From Lumnitzera littorea (taxonomy: Eukaryota; Streptophyta; Magnoliopsida; Myrtales; Combretaceae): a DNA stretch of 64,000 nucleotides. Both the position numbers and the translations under genes were made by a program. The notes below the pieces were generated by a model. The model did not search any database, was not told the DNA's origin, and saw only the letters and a list, made by a program, of their open reading frames with translations. Every line of letters begins with the position of its first letter. The first letter of the stretch is position 1. The stretch spans positions 36,826,878 to 36,890,877 of the forward strand of contig JAMXBB010000003.1 of the NCBI GenBank assembly GCA_024138015.1, given 5' to 3'. This document shows, one piece after another, positions 22,801 to 35,000 of the stretch.

Positions 22801-25800
22801 GTCTCCGAGCACTACAAAACTAGTACTCTATTACAATAAGCAATAACCCAACTTACTTGAATTTGCTCGATCACTCGATCCCTTAGTCGCGAGCTGATTT
22901 GTCTCTGAGTGTCCTATAATACAAATAGGTCTTTTTAGTACTCATATTTTATGGCTTCTTATTCTAATTCAAAATGTAACTCATTTTCCCCATGTATACC
23001 TATAACGCTCTAATGATTCGTTGTACTTTATTTCGGGGTTCGACTCCTAAACTAGATTCTAGTTTTAAATTCCTAAGTCTTAATTAGGCTCGAATCCTAA
23101 TGTGACATTAATCACATTACGCTCGGGTACTCAAATATCCTATTGGGTCGTAATTTGGTATTCTAAACTATTCGGTACACGTTAACCCTAATTGAGGTAT
23201 CGGATTTATTCCCGATGTGTAAAAATCTTACATTTTGAGATATTTACTTAAAATTAAATATTATTTCAGATTTATTATTTTTCTGATTTCTATTATATTA
23301 TTATCTAAATAACCTTATTTTTTTTAGATTTATTAATTTACACTTTCACATATTGCTAATTTATTATATTACTTACCTAATTTCCCTAATTAACCATACT
23401 TAATACCCAAAGGCTAGGATTAAGGTTCCACTTCAGATATTAACATCCCTAAATATCTAATTAAGATCCAAATCAGTAATTAACATCCTAATCACCTAAT
23501 TAATCCTAAATCACTCAATTTTTCCATCATTTTAGGGCTAAAAATTAACTTAAAAATTTTGAAAATTAATTTTAAAAAAATGGCTTCATAGCACTATTTT
23601 ACATCATATGAGCATCCTACAGAAAAAATTTGAGCTCCAAACTACACTCCTAAGCCTATTTATTTTTCGGTTTAATCATGCTCGGTTTTGAATAATTTGT
23701 TAAGGAACCTATATTTTCAGACATAATTAAATTAAATAAATATTTTTCCCTAAATCTACATACAATAAAACCTCAGAATAACAAGTTTCATAATTTTCTG
23801 GGCAAAATAACTAATTTTAAAAAATTATACAAAAATCGGGTGAATAAATGACTAACCGGTTCGAAGCTTTTTGGCCGTCCAAACCCGGTCCAATGTTGTC
23901 GACCAGTCCAAGCGGTGGTTGTAGTGTAGGGTAATGGTGGTGGTTCGATCCCAGGTGGTGGTGGGTGGTGGTTTTAGTTCACTTGCCTAATTTGTACAGT
24001 TTTTTTTTCTTTTTTTATTTTATGGATTTTCTCTCGATTTTTTCAGTGTTTTGATTTTTCTCAGATCCTAAACTGACCAAATGACTTCTGGAAATTTTTT
24101 CCTTATTTATAGACAATTGTAGTAATTAATATGCATTAATTTGACAAGACTTTATCCAAATTCCTTAATTTTTGGCTTTTAAGTTGTTCAATTTTTATTG
24201 GCCAATTTTTCTTTTTCTGACTACGACTTGATCTTGCATTAGCTTATCCTCTTCTGATTTTTTTCTGATTTTTCCATAATTATTTTATATTTTTCTTTAA
24301 TTATTTGCTTAGTTTTTGGCCAATTCAAGTAATTACCCGTATTTTTATTTACACGTAAATGCATGTAGGGTACACGTGAACATTCCTAATTATTATTTTG
24401 GTCATTCTAAAATTTTTAGTATACATATAATCTATCTCTAGTAATTTATTAGTTATTAGATTACATTTTTTGCCTTTTTGGTAATTAGCAATTATTATGC
24501 TTAAAATTTGAAAATTTTATAGTCTCCTATTTTACTACTTATTTTCTTAAATTTAAGTTTACGGGATCATTTTTACTAGTATTTCTCTCAATAGTTTATA
24601 ATTTGGGTTTGATCGGATCTTTTAGCCGATCGCCCTAAACCTTGGGTTTTAAGCTCAAACCTACGGGTATTTGGCTTGGCTTTAAGGCTTACACCTACTT
24701 CTCCACCACGGCTTTCTTTATGCTGGAGAAGAGCTTAGAGATCGAGCGCCGAAAATACCTCTCCACGGTCTCCATAGCGTTAATCTCCTAGCCATCTCTT
24801 AACGCCATGAAGGCTAGGATTTCTTGGGTGACCTTGGTATCACTAGGATCAAGCCTTTTCTCACCTTCAATATAGACCATCCCAGTCTACCGGGTCTAGA
24901 AGTCCACCTCTTCAGGTAGTTTAACTTCCATATACTCCTCCTACTAATCTTTAGCCAAGTCTACAAGGCCGTAGAATAGCATCTTCCCTAGGTGCGGTTG
25001 GATGTAAGGCTACCCCTTAATGCTCTTCTACATGTAGAAGCAATAAAAGAGCTTGAGAGTAGCCCTTATTACTAAGTATTCACAAAGCGCTTAAAATGTC
25101 TTTAGTACCCTCCATCCATTGGGAGGGACTTGTGATGAACTGCAGCGGTAATAGTTGAAGAACTCCTTCTCGAAGTGATTGGGAGGGAGGCGCTACCTAA
25201 ACTCTAGACACTTCTCAAAGATTGTGAAGCGCTTCCTTGACATTAGGGCCACTTGTTTATCCTTGCTCAGCAACCTAATCTGCCACCTAGGGATTGCCTC
25301 CACAAGAAAGTTGCTGATGATCCAATTGAGGGTAAATTGCCTACTTCTACTGAGACGAATGTTAGGTCCTTTGCCCATATCAGGAGCATCGAAAAAATCT
25401 TTTACAAGAGGTAAAGGAATGTCCACATATACATCCGATAGGGATCAAGGATCGATTATATGCTCTCGAGCCCGAGGGCTCTCTCAGGTGATTCGCCGAG
25501 CTATCCGAGATGAGTTAAGTGCCGAGGAGCAGTGCTTGCCCCAGTCTGATCTGTTGAACTACTTCGCTCTCCATTCTATCCAAGGCATTGCCGAGGTGAC
25601 CAATCGTCGTGTCGAATCGAACCCTCTACTATACATTAGTCCAAGCGCCTAATCTGAATACAACAATCTCTACGGTACCAAGCCCAAGCTGATAAATGTC
25701 AGGAGCCAACTGTTCGAGGCTAACCCTATTATGAGCTATCCTTGAGCAAACCTTAGTCCAACTCCTTCTGACACCGAATAGACCTAAATAGAGGTACACC

Positions 25801-26552
25801 CCTGTTTGGATCACACCATTGTCAAAATCGCAAAGTAAAAATGTACGCACACTGTCGTTTCTGACAACTGTACTGTCCTTTCTGTCGAATGACGTTCAAC
25901 GTGTACGATTTCATGTTTTTCTCGATAGAGTATTTTCCTTTTATTTAGCAAATAAGAATTCATTTTTTTGTAACTATCTGTAACATCAAACTTGCCCTAA
26001 CAAGGTACTATAAATAATCATGTAATGTAACAGCCGCGAAAAGAATACATTAAACTTTTTACCCTTTCTTGAGTTAAGTATTTTCTTGCTTATTTCTGAG
26101 CTACTCTTATCTAGCTCATTCAAGCATAGACTAGTGGAAGAGTGACCTCCGACTATACTTGTACGTCATATCAAGTGTGACTTAAGCTCGTGTGAGGCAT
26201 TAGTGTATCATATCCTTCGTCAGTATATAGGAACCCCCTACTTACCTTTAATAACCATTCACTTTTCAAGTCATCTTGTGGCTTAGACCCATCCCTTCTG
26301 GTTACGCGTGATATTGGGTTCGTGTGTTCATCCATGAGTCCGTATCAACATCCTTAAGGATGGCATTGATAATTCTAGCCCTATCTAGTGCCTCCACGAT
26401 CATCTCGTAGGTTAGTTAAGTTGTGCTAGTGGTGAGACCTTGCCTTCCTGTACCTAAGGGGGATCACTCATTGTAGACTTTGAACTAGAGAGATGCAATG
26501 ATGAAGAGGAACCAGTCTCACCTCTGTTGGTTGACATGGCTATAGTATTCAT
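19869..26552 (-). pseudogene. Antisense gene relic (plant gypsy-type transposon protein), split by a solo LTR
   Basis: Runs opposite to gag. Parts in transcript order: from ATG 26552-26550 (or 26537), an N-terminal Ser-rich piece reading MSTNRGETGSSSSL with an early stop; a conserved-looking region 25426-25100 (DIPLPLVKDFFDAPDMGKG, then LPPNHFEKEFFNYYRC and VPPNGWRVLKTF), similar to the PF04195-type 'putative gypsy type transposon' domain; interruption by the solo LTR at 21786-24693; then 21446-21252, a charged coiled-coil-like segment at about 20560-20384 (KLKDAKQERDKVEKAAQKAD), and a C-terminal piece ending RPPPK at 19869. Frameshifts and stops occur throughout. The family is common in antisense orientation inside plant Gypsy elements; its function is unknown. 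The 157-codon + strand frame at 25179-25652 is a shadow. Confidence 0.6.
21786..24693 (-). mobile_element. Solo LTR (about 2.9 kb) of a Gypsy element, TSD CCTAC
   Basis: Starts TGTTACGCCCCGAAG and ends AAGGCTTACA on the + strand, giving TG...CA termini, and is flanked on both sides by CCTAC (21781-21785 and 24694-24698). Read on the minus strand it ends CTTCGGGGCGTAACA, the same LTR end class as at 1-314 and 37892-40141. No gag or pol was seen inside, so it is one long LTR left after recombination. It interrupts the antisense gene relic. Confidence 0.8.
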
Positions 26553-27257
26553 TTAAGGAAAAAAAGCTTTGAAAAAGTTTGAACGGTTTTGAAGAAAGTT
26601 TGGAGTTTGATAATGGTAGAACAAAGAGATTGCAGAAAAGTGATCTCTCATTAGGATCCTCTTATTTATAGGCAAATTGCCTGGGAATCTGTACAGACAG
26701 TTATAGGGATCTGTATAAGCACGAATCTCTTGGAATGCTGCATAGCAGACATGTGGAAAGCATTTTGATCGAATTGTCACCTTTGAAAGGAAAAAAGTAT
26801 GTAGCTTCATGCTAGTCTGCTACAGTACAATACCTGTCATGTTGCATTTAATGCACGGAAGATAGGCAGGCAAAAATCATATTTTGAAAAAGTTCCTTTG
26901 ATAAGAAGCTTCTTTAGGGCCCCTCTGACTTTTACCTGGTTAGCATGATAAAGACATGATACAGTTGCGTCTGCTCAATTCTTGTTGAGTATTGCTTGGA
27001 CAAATCGATTTGTAGCTTTGAAGTGCTTGCCCATCGGGTTACAAGGGTGTCCAGCTCTAATACCTTAACCTAAGCCTTGCTTGAGCCTTCAGCATATTGT
27101 GTTGGAACTCCCGACCACTTTTATTCATCTTACTTTAGATGTTTTCGGCCTAGGTATCCACTACCTTGACCACCTTTTAATTCGAACCCATGCACACACC
27201 AAGTTAGCCCTATAGTGCTAAGTCGAATTCCTTTGAGTTGGATTGGTTACATCCAAG

Positions 27258-27697
27258 CACCTCATGGCTTAGGGCTCACTTTTGTGAGCCCGAGCCCTAG
27301 GTCTGAATGAATCAGGCCTAGTAAGTCCTGTAATGGTTAGAACAAACCAAATAAGGATGAAATAGTTACGTCTTAAATAAGTAGGATACGTCGGGCATAA
27401 TAGCCTTACTCTCTTATACTTGCGGGAGAATATCTCTCTCTCTAATCGATCTCCAACCGTCGACACCACTCTATTTATAAATATTTGTTTACTACTTAAC
27501 GGTAAAGCTTTCTACACTCTGCGTATTAAGCATATTTATTACCCTCAAGCATTCTATACTCATAAGAGCCTATTATTAACTGAAGCATCAAAATGACCAC
27601 GTCAGACAACCTCTCGGTATCCCCTCATTGTATATTGTTTTACAGACTTATTACGTGTAGAATCCAAACGACTACCAGCAAGAACTTTGAGACGACA
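27258..27697 (+). repeat. Right LTR of the RT-less Gypsy element
   Basis: Aligns with 15898-16338 over 440 bp, with TATAAATA at 27476-27483 and the end GAGACGACA. Its first two bases are CA where the left copy has TG, which fits decay of a methylated LTR. Confidence 0.7.
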
Positions 27698-28174
27698 TCC
27701 TTTAAGAGCAAGTGCAAGTTTCCTTTAATGTGCACTTTAAGTAAATAGAGGGAACAAGCTTATCCAAAAATTTCAAAATAAAATTTTTGTGTTAAATTTC
27801 TTTTCTTAATTACTAAATGGTTTTTAGATGATCGTTTGATTTGTAATGGTTTAGTTTAATATTTGGATTTAATCTCTTCTTTTCTTAGACGTAAACGTGT
27901 TTGATTTGTCATGGTTTAGTTTAATATTTGGATTTAATCTCTTCTTTTCTTAGACTTAAACGTGCCTTCCATATACCAAGTCTTCACAAACTATCGATGG
28001 ACAATCCACTGTCCAACCTGATGTATGCAGATGCTTCATGCTTGAGTTCAGAACACATAATTTCACTACAATATAATTACTAAATTGATCACCACCAATT
28101 CATCAATGTGAGCACATAAGCATCCAGGATTTAACACAAGGGAGAAAAAGTCGTGTATAGGAACTGAATCATAA

Positions 28175-28205
<31 letters not shown>

Positions 28206-28599
28206 ATTCTTTTTTTTTTTTTTTTAATTTTAAGGGATATTGTTTCCAAAATTTTAAAAGTTGTCAGCTTGTGACAATGTACATAAAGCAAGCTGGTACC
28301 TTCATCTCTGCGCAGACCAACGAGGGGAAGGAGATTTTTTTATCATAACAAAAGAACTTGCATTCAATAATCAGATAAGTTAAAGATTAGGCCAGGGAAA
28401 CATTGAAAGGAGCAGTTTACAAGACAATCAGGAAAAAGGTTAGGAGACTTTGACAGAAAAACACATTCATAAGCACACAAAGACACATGATATAACATGA
28501 CAACAATGTTTACAACAGAGCGGACAAGAGGAAACCCAACTTGGGGTGTATTGCTATGTTTCCTCTACCTGCAACCAGCATGAACAAGGAGGAAACCCT
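27698..28599. other. Spacer and ROPGAP 3' region
   Basis: Holds the 65-bp tandem duplication described separately, an (AT)n(GA)n microsatellite at about 28176-28205, a poly-T tract, and presumably the 3' untranslated region of the ROPGAP transcript. No gene was seen. Confidence 0.5.
27834..27963. repeat. Perfectly adjacent 65-bp tandem duplication
   Basis: 27834-27898 and 27899-27963 are head-to-tail copies starting GTTTGATTTG and ending AAACGT, differing at only two positions (A/C and G/T). The low divergence suggests a recent event compared with the surrounding transposons. Confidence 0.9.
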
Positions 28600-31500
28600 T
28601 CACCGCCAAGCATCCACAAGGTCTGATCTGGAACTCAGACGACTGACGATGTTTGTTCCCTCATTCTTGTCAGAAGATCCCGCAGTCACAAGCCCAGGGC
28701 GCTCTTTGATTTTCCAAGCTCCCTTCTTCAGATTCGAATTGACTGATTGCTTGCCTTTTATCTCGCTTACAGTCCTCTGGAGGCCTCCAGTAGGATTGGA
28801 AGAGCCACCTTCTCGGACTTCATATTTCAACGAGTTCACTTGAGACACAACCTCACATGGACATTTTTCAATTAAAGATTGCGTTCCACCAGGAATTATA
28901 TTCTCAATGGAAGTAAGGAGACCTTGTGATTTACTTTCACTTGTTAGCTCGCTTTTAGCAGAACAGGAAGGGTCAGCAGGTTCTTCGACAACAGTAAGTT
29001 TTTCTTCTTCACCTCCCTGGGCTCCTGCATGTAAAGGCACCGAATAGCTCTCGTGTCCACTGTCATCGGGATGATCCATGTTTGAAGGAGGAGGCAAAGG
29101 TTCGATTATTGAGTCTTCCCTTTCTCTTATTGTCTTCACTATAAGGGTCTTAAGAAAATTCATCACTTGCACGGCGTACATCAACGCTGTCAAAGGATCA
29201 TCCATCTACAATAAAGATGAACAAAGTTCACTAATTCCATCACTTGCACAGCATACATCAATGCTGTAAAAGGGTCTTGTGCTTTGGGTGTTGGGAATGA
29301 AAATATTGAAAAGATGATCGGATAAAAAATTCTCATTCACTCACTTTAGTCATGTTTGGTGCAAAGACCATTGCCACATTGCGTGCATTCATCTTATTTA
29401 GATGTTCCAATTGAGCAACATCTGCCATCAGATTTATTGCCCAATCTAACAGAGCTGCTTCCATTGGAGGCAGGAGTCTCACAAGCTGAGCACAATCTTC
29501 TTCTGATCGGGCTTGTATTACCTGCTCCGGCGCTAGAGAATCCAAGACCCCAGTAGGGAGTTCTCTAAACCAAGCCTGGGAAAGAAAGAACGAGAATTTA
29601 GAATACAACCAACATATATATATATATTGTAATTAAATAACTAATGTTAGGGAAAAGGGGGGAAAAATTAACAAAGATTTTGGGATTGATATCATGTTTG
29701 ATGAATTTGGCATCAACTCAACAAACTTATTCAAGAAATTAAAAATATGAAATTGCATCATAGCACAATAAATGATTTAAAGCTTAGGATAATACACGTA
29801 CTTTTATTAAACCCGCCAAACAGTGAACATCAACACCCTCGGGTACCACTCCATGGTTCAGTTGGTCCCTAACATGCTCCTCTTGGCCATTGTCCGCATT
29901 AATCCTGAAAATTCCTTCAGCCTGAAGAGTTGAGATAAAAAAATTTCAGCACTTATCAGAGGAAAAGAAATATCTGATAAACATAAAATATCATCTAAAA
30001 AACTTATGCAGCATGCGAGTTTAGATTACAAGCTCCATCAGAATGTATTTGGAAATTATTAAAGCAACAGGAGGAAATAGAATATACCTGCAGGCCTCCT
30101 TGCGTGTACAAGTGCCTTTGCATTTGCAGGAGTATTGTAGGAACGCTATTACCCCTGGAATCATATGAAAGCTGCATAGAGTCTGTTGAAACTCCAAACA
30201 CCGTCGTACTGCAGATGAAAGGAAGATTAGAGAGGGGCCTCAGTTGATGCAACTCAGTATGCACAATGAAGGAATCATTAATGGCTACTTGTTCAGACAA
30301 TCTGGAAATCAGCTATTGCAATCACACTCTATCTCAAACTGGCTTGTCGAGCTACCAAAGCATGGAAATTTGAAGTCCTATAACACTAATGGGAAAACAT
30401 TGGAAGAATTATCCTGGGTTAATCGGTTCAAGGATAGAGATCAGAACAGATAAATCGATCAATTTAGGTCATAAACCAAACAGTATAAGACAATTGTACG
30501 ATTAACGATTCATGCAGCCCAAGAAATGAGAAGGGCCTCAAGGATCAACATATACATGAAAAGAGCTTCCTCATTTTCCTGAGACATCAATTTAACCAGG
30601 TAGAAAATACATGACCTTTGCAAACTATTGCTGCTATGACAGAAACTGGCAATCAACCCACATGAATATTGAACAGAACCCAGAAACAGAGGCCTCTACA
30701 GTACTGCATGATTTGAAAAAATTGTGACCCCATTATAACATCCAAAGAAAAACTTACATACACCAATTTAAGAGGAAAAAAAATGAAAAAGAAAAAACAA
30801 AACCTGGTAATTAACGGGAAACATTGCTTCAATATGAAGGTTACATCTCAGTTAATCATCCCATGATGGTTATTACTATTATTGTTCATCATATAAACAA
30901 GACAGCAATGTAGTTCCTGGAAAAAAATGAGATCCATGCAGAAGATTTTCCATTAGCAATCAACAAAATCGTAAATGAAATTATGAAATCTTCATTTTAC
31001 TTGATCAATTTTCGCACAATTATCCTAGGAGAAACAAAAACAAATCCATCATTGTCACAATAGCTGACCAATGTTGCAGGGGTAATTTCTTTTGGCAGAA
31101 ATCTTCCATCCATAGAATAACCTTTGTGTTTCAAAATTTAAGTCTAATGTAAGTAAAAAACCTTTTCTCTCTTGTGAAGGTAATTAAACTGTTTTCCTTT
31201 CTTGTTGACTCGACCATAAAATATTCCCGATAAATCGCTATAACAAATAAATGCTACAGTACAACTGAACTATAAACCATATATAAACATCAGAAATTAC
31301 AGAAGTGCACATCTACCATTGAAAACAAAAAAAAAAAAAAAAAAAAAAAGAAGAAGAAGAAGAAGGAATTTCTTCACAGAACAATGCATTTTAGGATTAC
31401 CAAAACAATAATAAATTCCCATAACCGAAAAAAGAACAATAATAAACTCAGCATGACATTCTAAAAAAACAAAAGGCCTTCTTATCATCGTCTTGGCACC

Positions 31501-32053
31501 GGTTTGAAACCGGGTTTTTAAACTACAAAATTATAAAAAGGATAAGAGAATAAAATAGAACAAAATAGGATTGGAAAATGGACCTGGCACTAGGGGCTCT
31601 TCTAGGAACTTCAGGTTCAAACTCAACAGGAAGGCCAAGGAACCCATCGAACCTATCAAATGTAACATGAGCAACATGTCTAACATCGGAAGGTAACCCA
31701 ATTTCCATTTTACACAATTCTTTATTTCCACCGCCGCCGCCGCCGCCGCCGCAACCACTCGTACTTGTAGTAACAAGACTACACCCAATCAACGATTTCC
31801 TAAAGGCAGCCACAAAAAGAGCCAAAACAGACAATTGGTTATTATTATTATTGTTATTATCTCCTTGTCTTACTCTCTTTTTCCTCTCTTCCTCTTCTAC
31901 TTCTTCTTCTTCTGAAATATTTAGGATGTGTGTCGTAGGTGTTGTAATAAGGACATGTTGGTTTGATGAGTCATTATGGTTGGATGCACATGGAGTAGGA
32001 CTCGAACTTGTTGATGAAGGGAAGTGAGACGGTGAATGTAATATTTCTGTCAT
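28600..32053 (-). CDS. ROP GTPase-activating protein with CRIB motif (ROPGAP)
   Basis: Stimulates GTP hydrolysis by ROP/RAC small GTPases, switching off polarity and stress signalling at the cell cortex. Five exons: 32053-31584, 30208-30088, 29921-29802, 29575-29345, 29205-28600 (stop TGA); GT-AG junctions and phases agree, giving 515 residues. Residues 1-115 are low complexity: Ser/Pro-rich, an acidic run, poly-Asn and an eight-Gly tract. The CRIB motif spans about 118-138 (IGLPSDVRHVAHVTFDRFDG). The RhoGAP domain is about 160-340, with the arginine finger R203 in GIFRIN, then HCLAGLIK, WFRELPTGVLDSL, and NARNVAMVFAPNMT. The tail (about 340-515) is hydrophilic and likely disordered. The start ATG at 32053 opens the only frame joining the CRIB. 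A CT-repeat leader lies upstream at 32453-32434. Resembles Arabidopsis At3g11490. One intron holds a copy of the exon 5 start. Confidence 0.93.
29238..29276 (-). repeat. Duplicate of the exon 5 start inside a ROPGAP intron
   Basis: 39 bases match exon sequence 29161-29199 with five or six differences. On the minus strand it would encode DPFTALMYAVQVM, against DPLTALMYAVQVM in the real exon; all but one of the differences inside these codons are silent. It lacks an acceptor in the right phase and its frame hits a stop when run into the exon, so it does not look usable now. Confidence 0.75.
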
Positions 32054-35000
32054 ACTAATCTATTACTTAGAAAAAAAATAAAAAAAGAAAAAGAAAAAAT
32101 TGTCAATACCCTTTGGTTTACTATAATTTGGCGTCGAGAAAATTAATTAAAAAAATTATTCGTTAAAGGGTATTTGAAGTAATTCATTATTTTTATGGAA
32201 TTTTAGGAAAAACAAAGATTCACAGGTATTGAATAAAATTGAACTTGAAGGAAGATCTATGTTTCTGCCTAGAGGAAGGTGGGACGTGACTATCATCACT
32301 TCACTTGAAATACATATATTCCATTGTATATTATAATATTTAATTGCTTATAATGGTTGGCTTTTGAAGAGAATTTGAAGAGGCAACAAACCACAACAGC
32401 AGAGAAGCATCAGAGTTGGTAGGGGATGAGTTTCAGAGAGAGAGAGAGAGAGACAGTCTAAGTCTAACTTTAGATTTGTTGTGTACTGTATTATTCTAAG
32501 ACCACCCTATTTCTTTTTTTCTTTTTTTTTTTAATTATTTTATTTTATTGGGTTTCTTTTGCTTTACAATATACTCTTACCGTTACTGGCTAAAGTTTGC
32601 CATATGATAATCAGCACTTTCAGCTTTTTCCATGGGAAAAAATCTTTTATAAATTCATTGCATAAAAATTCATTTGACAAATATTATCTACACCCACCAA
32701 CTTAATAATGCGTTTTTACAAACTTTAAGTTCAAATCATAGTTCAAGTAAATAATACTGACCAAATTATAGAAGCATTAAGAGTGGTCAAATATATCAAT
32801 ATGCTCGATTTTCAAATTAAAACATTTTAAACATTATAGTGTCTGATTAGTTACTTTTTTCTTTTTATTTTCATATGTGGTTATATATTGATATATTTTA
32901 TTTTTATTTGCATTTAAATTGATTTTTTTTTTCACTTATATCCACAATAATAAAATAAAATAAAATAAACTCCTAAACAGGTTAGAATAATTATTTTTAA
33001 AAAATTGTGTTTCGATGAGGTTGAAATGTAGAAGGTGACCTGCTTCAACATTCACAAGGTTGAGTCTAACTTGTTTAAGCATAAAGTTTCTATTCAAGGA
33101 TGATGAAGTTCAATTATATTGAATAAATTGTTTTTTTGTTTTTCAGCATTTTGGTAAATATTATGTATCCATATCATGTGAGACTAACTTGTGACTCTAA
33201 ATTTAGAGATAACATTGCACCTTAAATAGTGAAGCTAGTAAAAATAAAACATATCTTCTAACTTCAACAGGGGGTAAATTTCTAAAGAGTTCAAGTCTTC
33301 AATCATTTATATTGATACCTTTTTTGATAAAAGGAAAAATTGATTAGGGATATCTCATTCCTAATTTATTCGAACTTTACAAGTTGCATATTAATTGTAT
33401 AAATATTTGTTTCTTAATGAGATATAATACTGCTCATCAACCCATATATTATATGTATATTGTATAATGCAAATAAGGGAAAAAGAATCAATTGGCTAGT
33501 TTCAAGATGAATTTATCAGAATATAATTACGTAGACTTAAATGCCATTTTGGGAGAAGCGATTAAGATTTTCCACAAATCCATTCCAAATAGAAGCTGTA
33601 CGTCTGCATTTGCACTAATAATTTCACATAAGTTGGAATTCCGAAAAACTTTGACATAAAGAAACTATAATTTGGGTTTCATGGTAAATGAATAGTTTAA
33701 CAACGATAAGATACATGTTTCATTAATATAATATGCTGAAAGTTCTATCATATGGTAAAGTCTCATCAACTATCACATTATTTAAATTACATGAGGCTAA
33801 ATTTTATCTACACTTCCTATAAGTTTTTAAAAGTACACTAATTTTGTTTTTTGTTTTTTTTTTTTTTTCAGTTGTACACCTAGACTTTCTCATGGACAAC
33901 TTTCCATTAGTTTTATCACATATGCAATCCTATGACTCAATGGATTCTTATGTGCTATAGCGTCCAATTGAGTAAGATCGTTATTCACTTTTAAGTATTT
34001 TTGCACGGATTTAAAATGGATCTGGATGTACAATGTTAAAAAAAAAAGAAAGAAAAGAAAAGTAGCTTCGAACTACAAATACTATCTAATACTTACTTAT
34101 TTAAAGCCAAATACTTAAATAATAAATTAGTTTTGTACCCTTGAACTTAAATATTTTTAGTCTTTCAACTTGATACTTGTATTTTCTTTTATCCATCCCA
34201 TATTTTTTATCCCCCCTCAGATCAAGATAGGCGATGCAAAAAGTTCGGTTTTCAACCATTGGCCAAAAGCCTAAACCGACCCAATAAATATACTTTTAAT
34301 TAGAGGGATTATGTTTGGCCAAAAAAATAAAATAAAAAATTAGAGGGATTATGTTGATCATTCCATAATACTTTCTAAATGATACGGCATCTAATTTCTA
34401 AATTTCGACACTCACACCTCTAATTTGACCAATTTAGATATTGATATGGTACAAAAAAACAGATGTATCAACACCATGCTATTATCACATTAATATTATT
34501 TATTATTTTGTTTAAATAATATAATTATAGATATATATCATGCAATCCTATTAGGTTTTAAGCTTTTTTTCTCTCCTGTTTTTTATTTTTTAAGTAAGTC
34601 ATAAACCCCCTTCCAACGAGTAGGTTATAACCAACCATACAAATTGGACCATTTCTAACTACCCAACAGTTGATGACCTTGTTTTAGATTTGGGGTAACA
34701 AAGCCCCCCACCCTTACATGGGTGCTGGTTACCCTTTCGATTGGATGGTTGCAAATAACTTGCAATGATTATTTCTTTTCCATCTATTTTCAATTTTCTT
34801 TTTTATTAATTTATTTAATTATTTAATATGTATATATGTTTGTATATATAATGTATGTTGGAAGTTTGTAAACTATTTGAAAAAAATTCATCAATTTTCT
34901 TTTTCAATGTTCTGAATTTATTTTAAATTTTTATTATTTTAATTAATTAATATATATTTATACTGTTTAAGTAAAATAATGCTTTGGAGATGACAACGAC

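Larger units (their letters stand above)
15898..27697 (+). mobile_element. RT-less Gypsy-type LTR retrotransposon (Tat-like) with nested insertions
   Basis: Two direct LTRs, 15898-16338 (441 bp) and 27258-27697 (440 bp), share long aligned blocks such as GTTAGAACAAACCA, ATAAGGATGAAA and CTACACTCTGCGTA, and both end GAGAC-ACA before the interior or flank. Inside, reading rightwards, are a primer-binding-like site, a gag relic and an aspartic protease relic; then 88-bp tandem repeats and a long antisense gene relic. I saw no RT, RNase H or integrase in the 8 kb after the protease, so it is best described as a non-autonomous derivative. Gypsy elements of the Tat group are known to carry extra antisense frames downstream of pol, which is why I favour that group. 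Two later elements (18031-18597, 21786-24693) are nested. No matching target duplication was found, so the left edge is approximate. Confidence 0.7.

Noticed and set aside
25179..25652. 157-codon + frame as a gene
   Set aside because: It overlaps the antisense relic, whose minus-strand frame has the recognisable pattern; no domain on the + strand.
28541..28843. 100-codon + frame
   Set aside because: Lies opposite the last ROPGAP exon and has no independent support.
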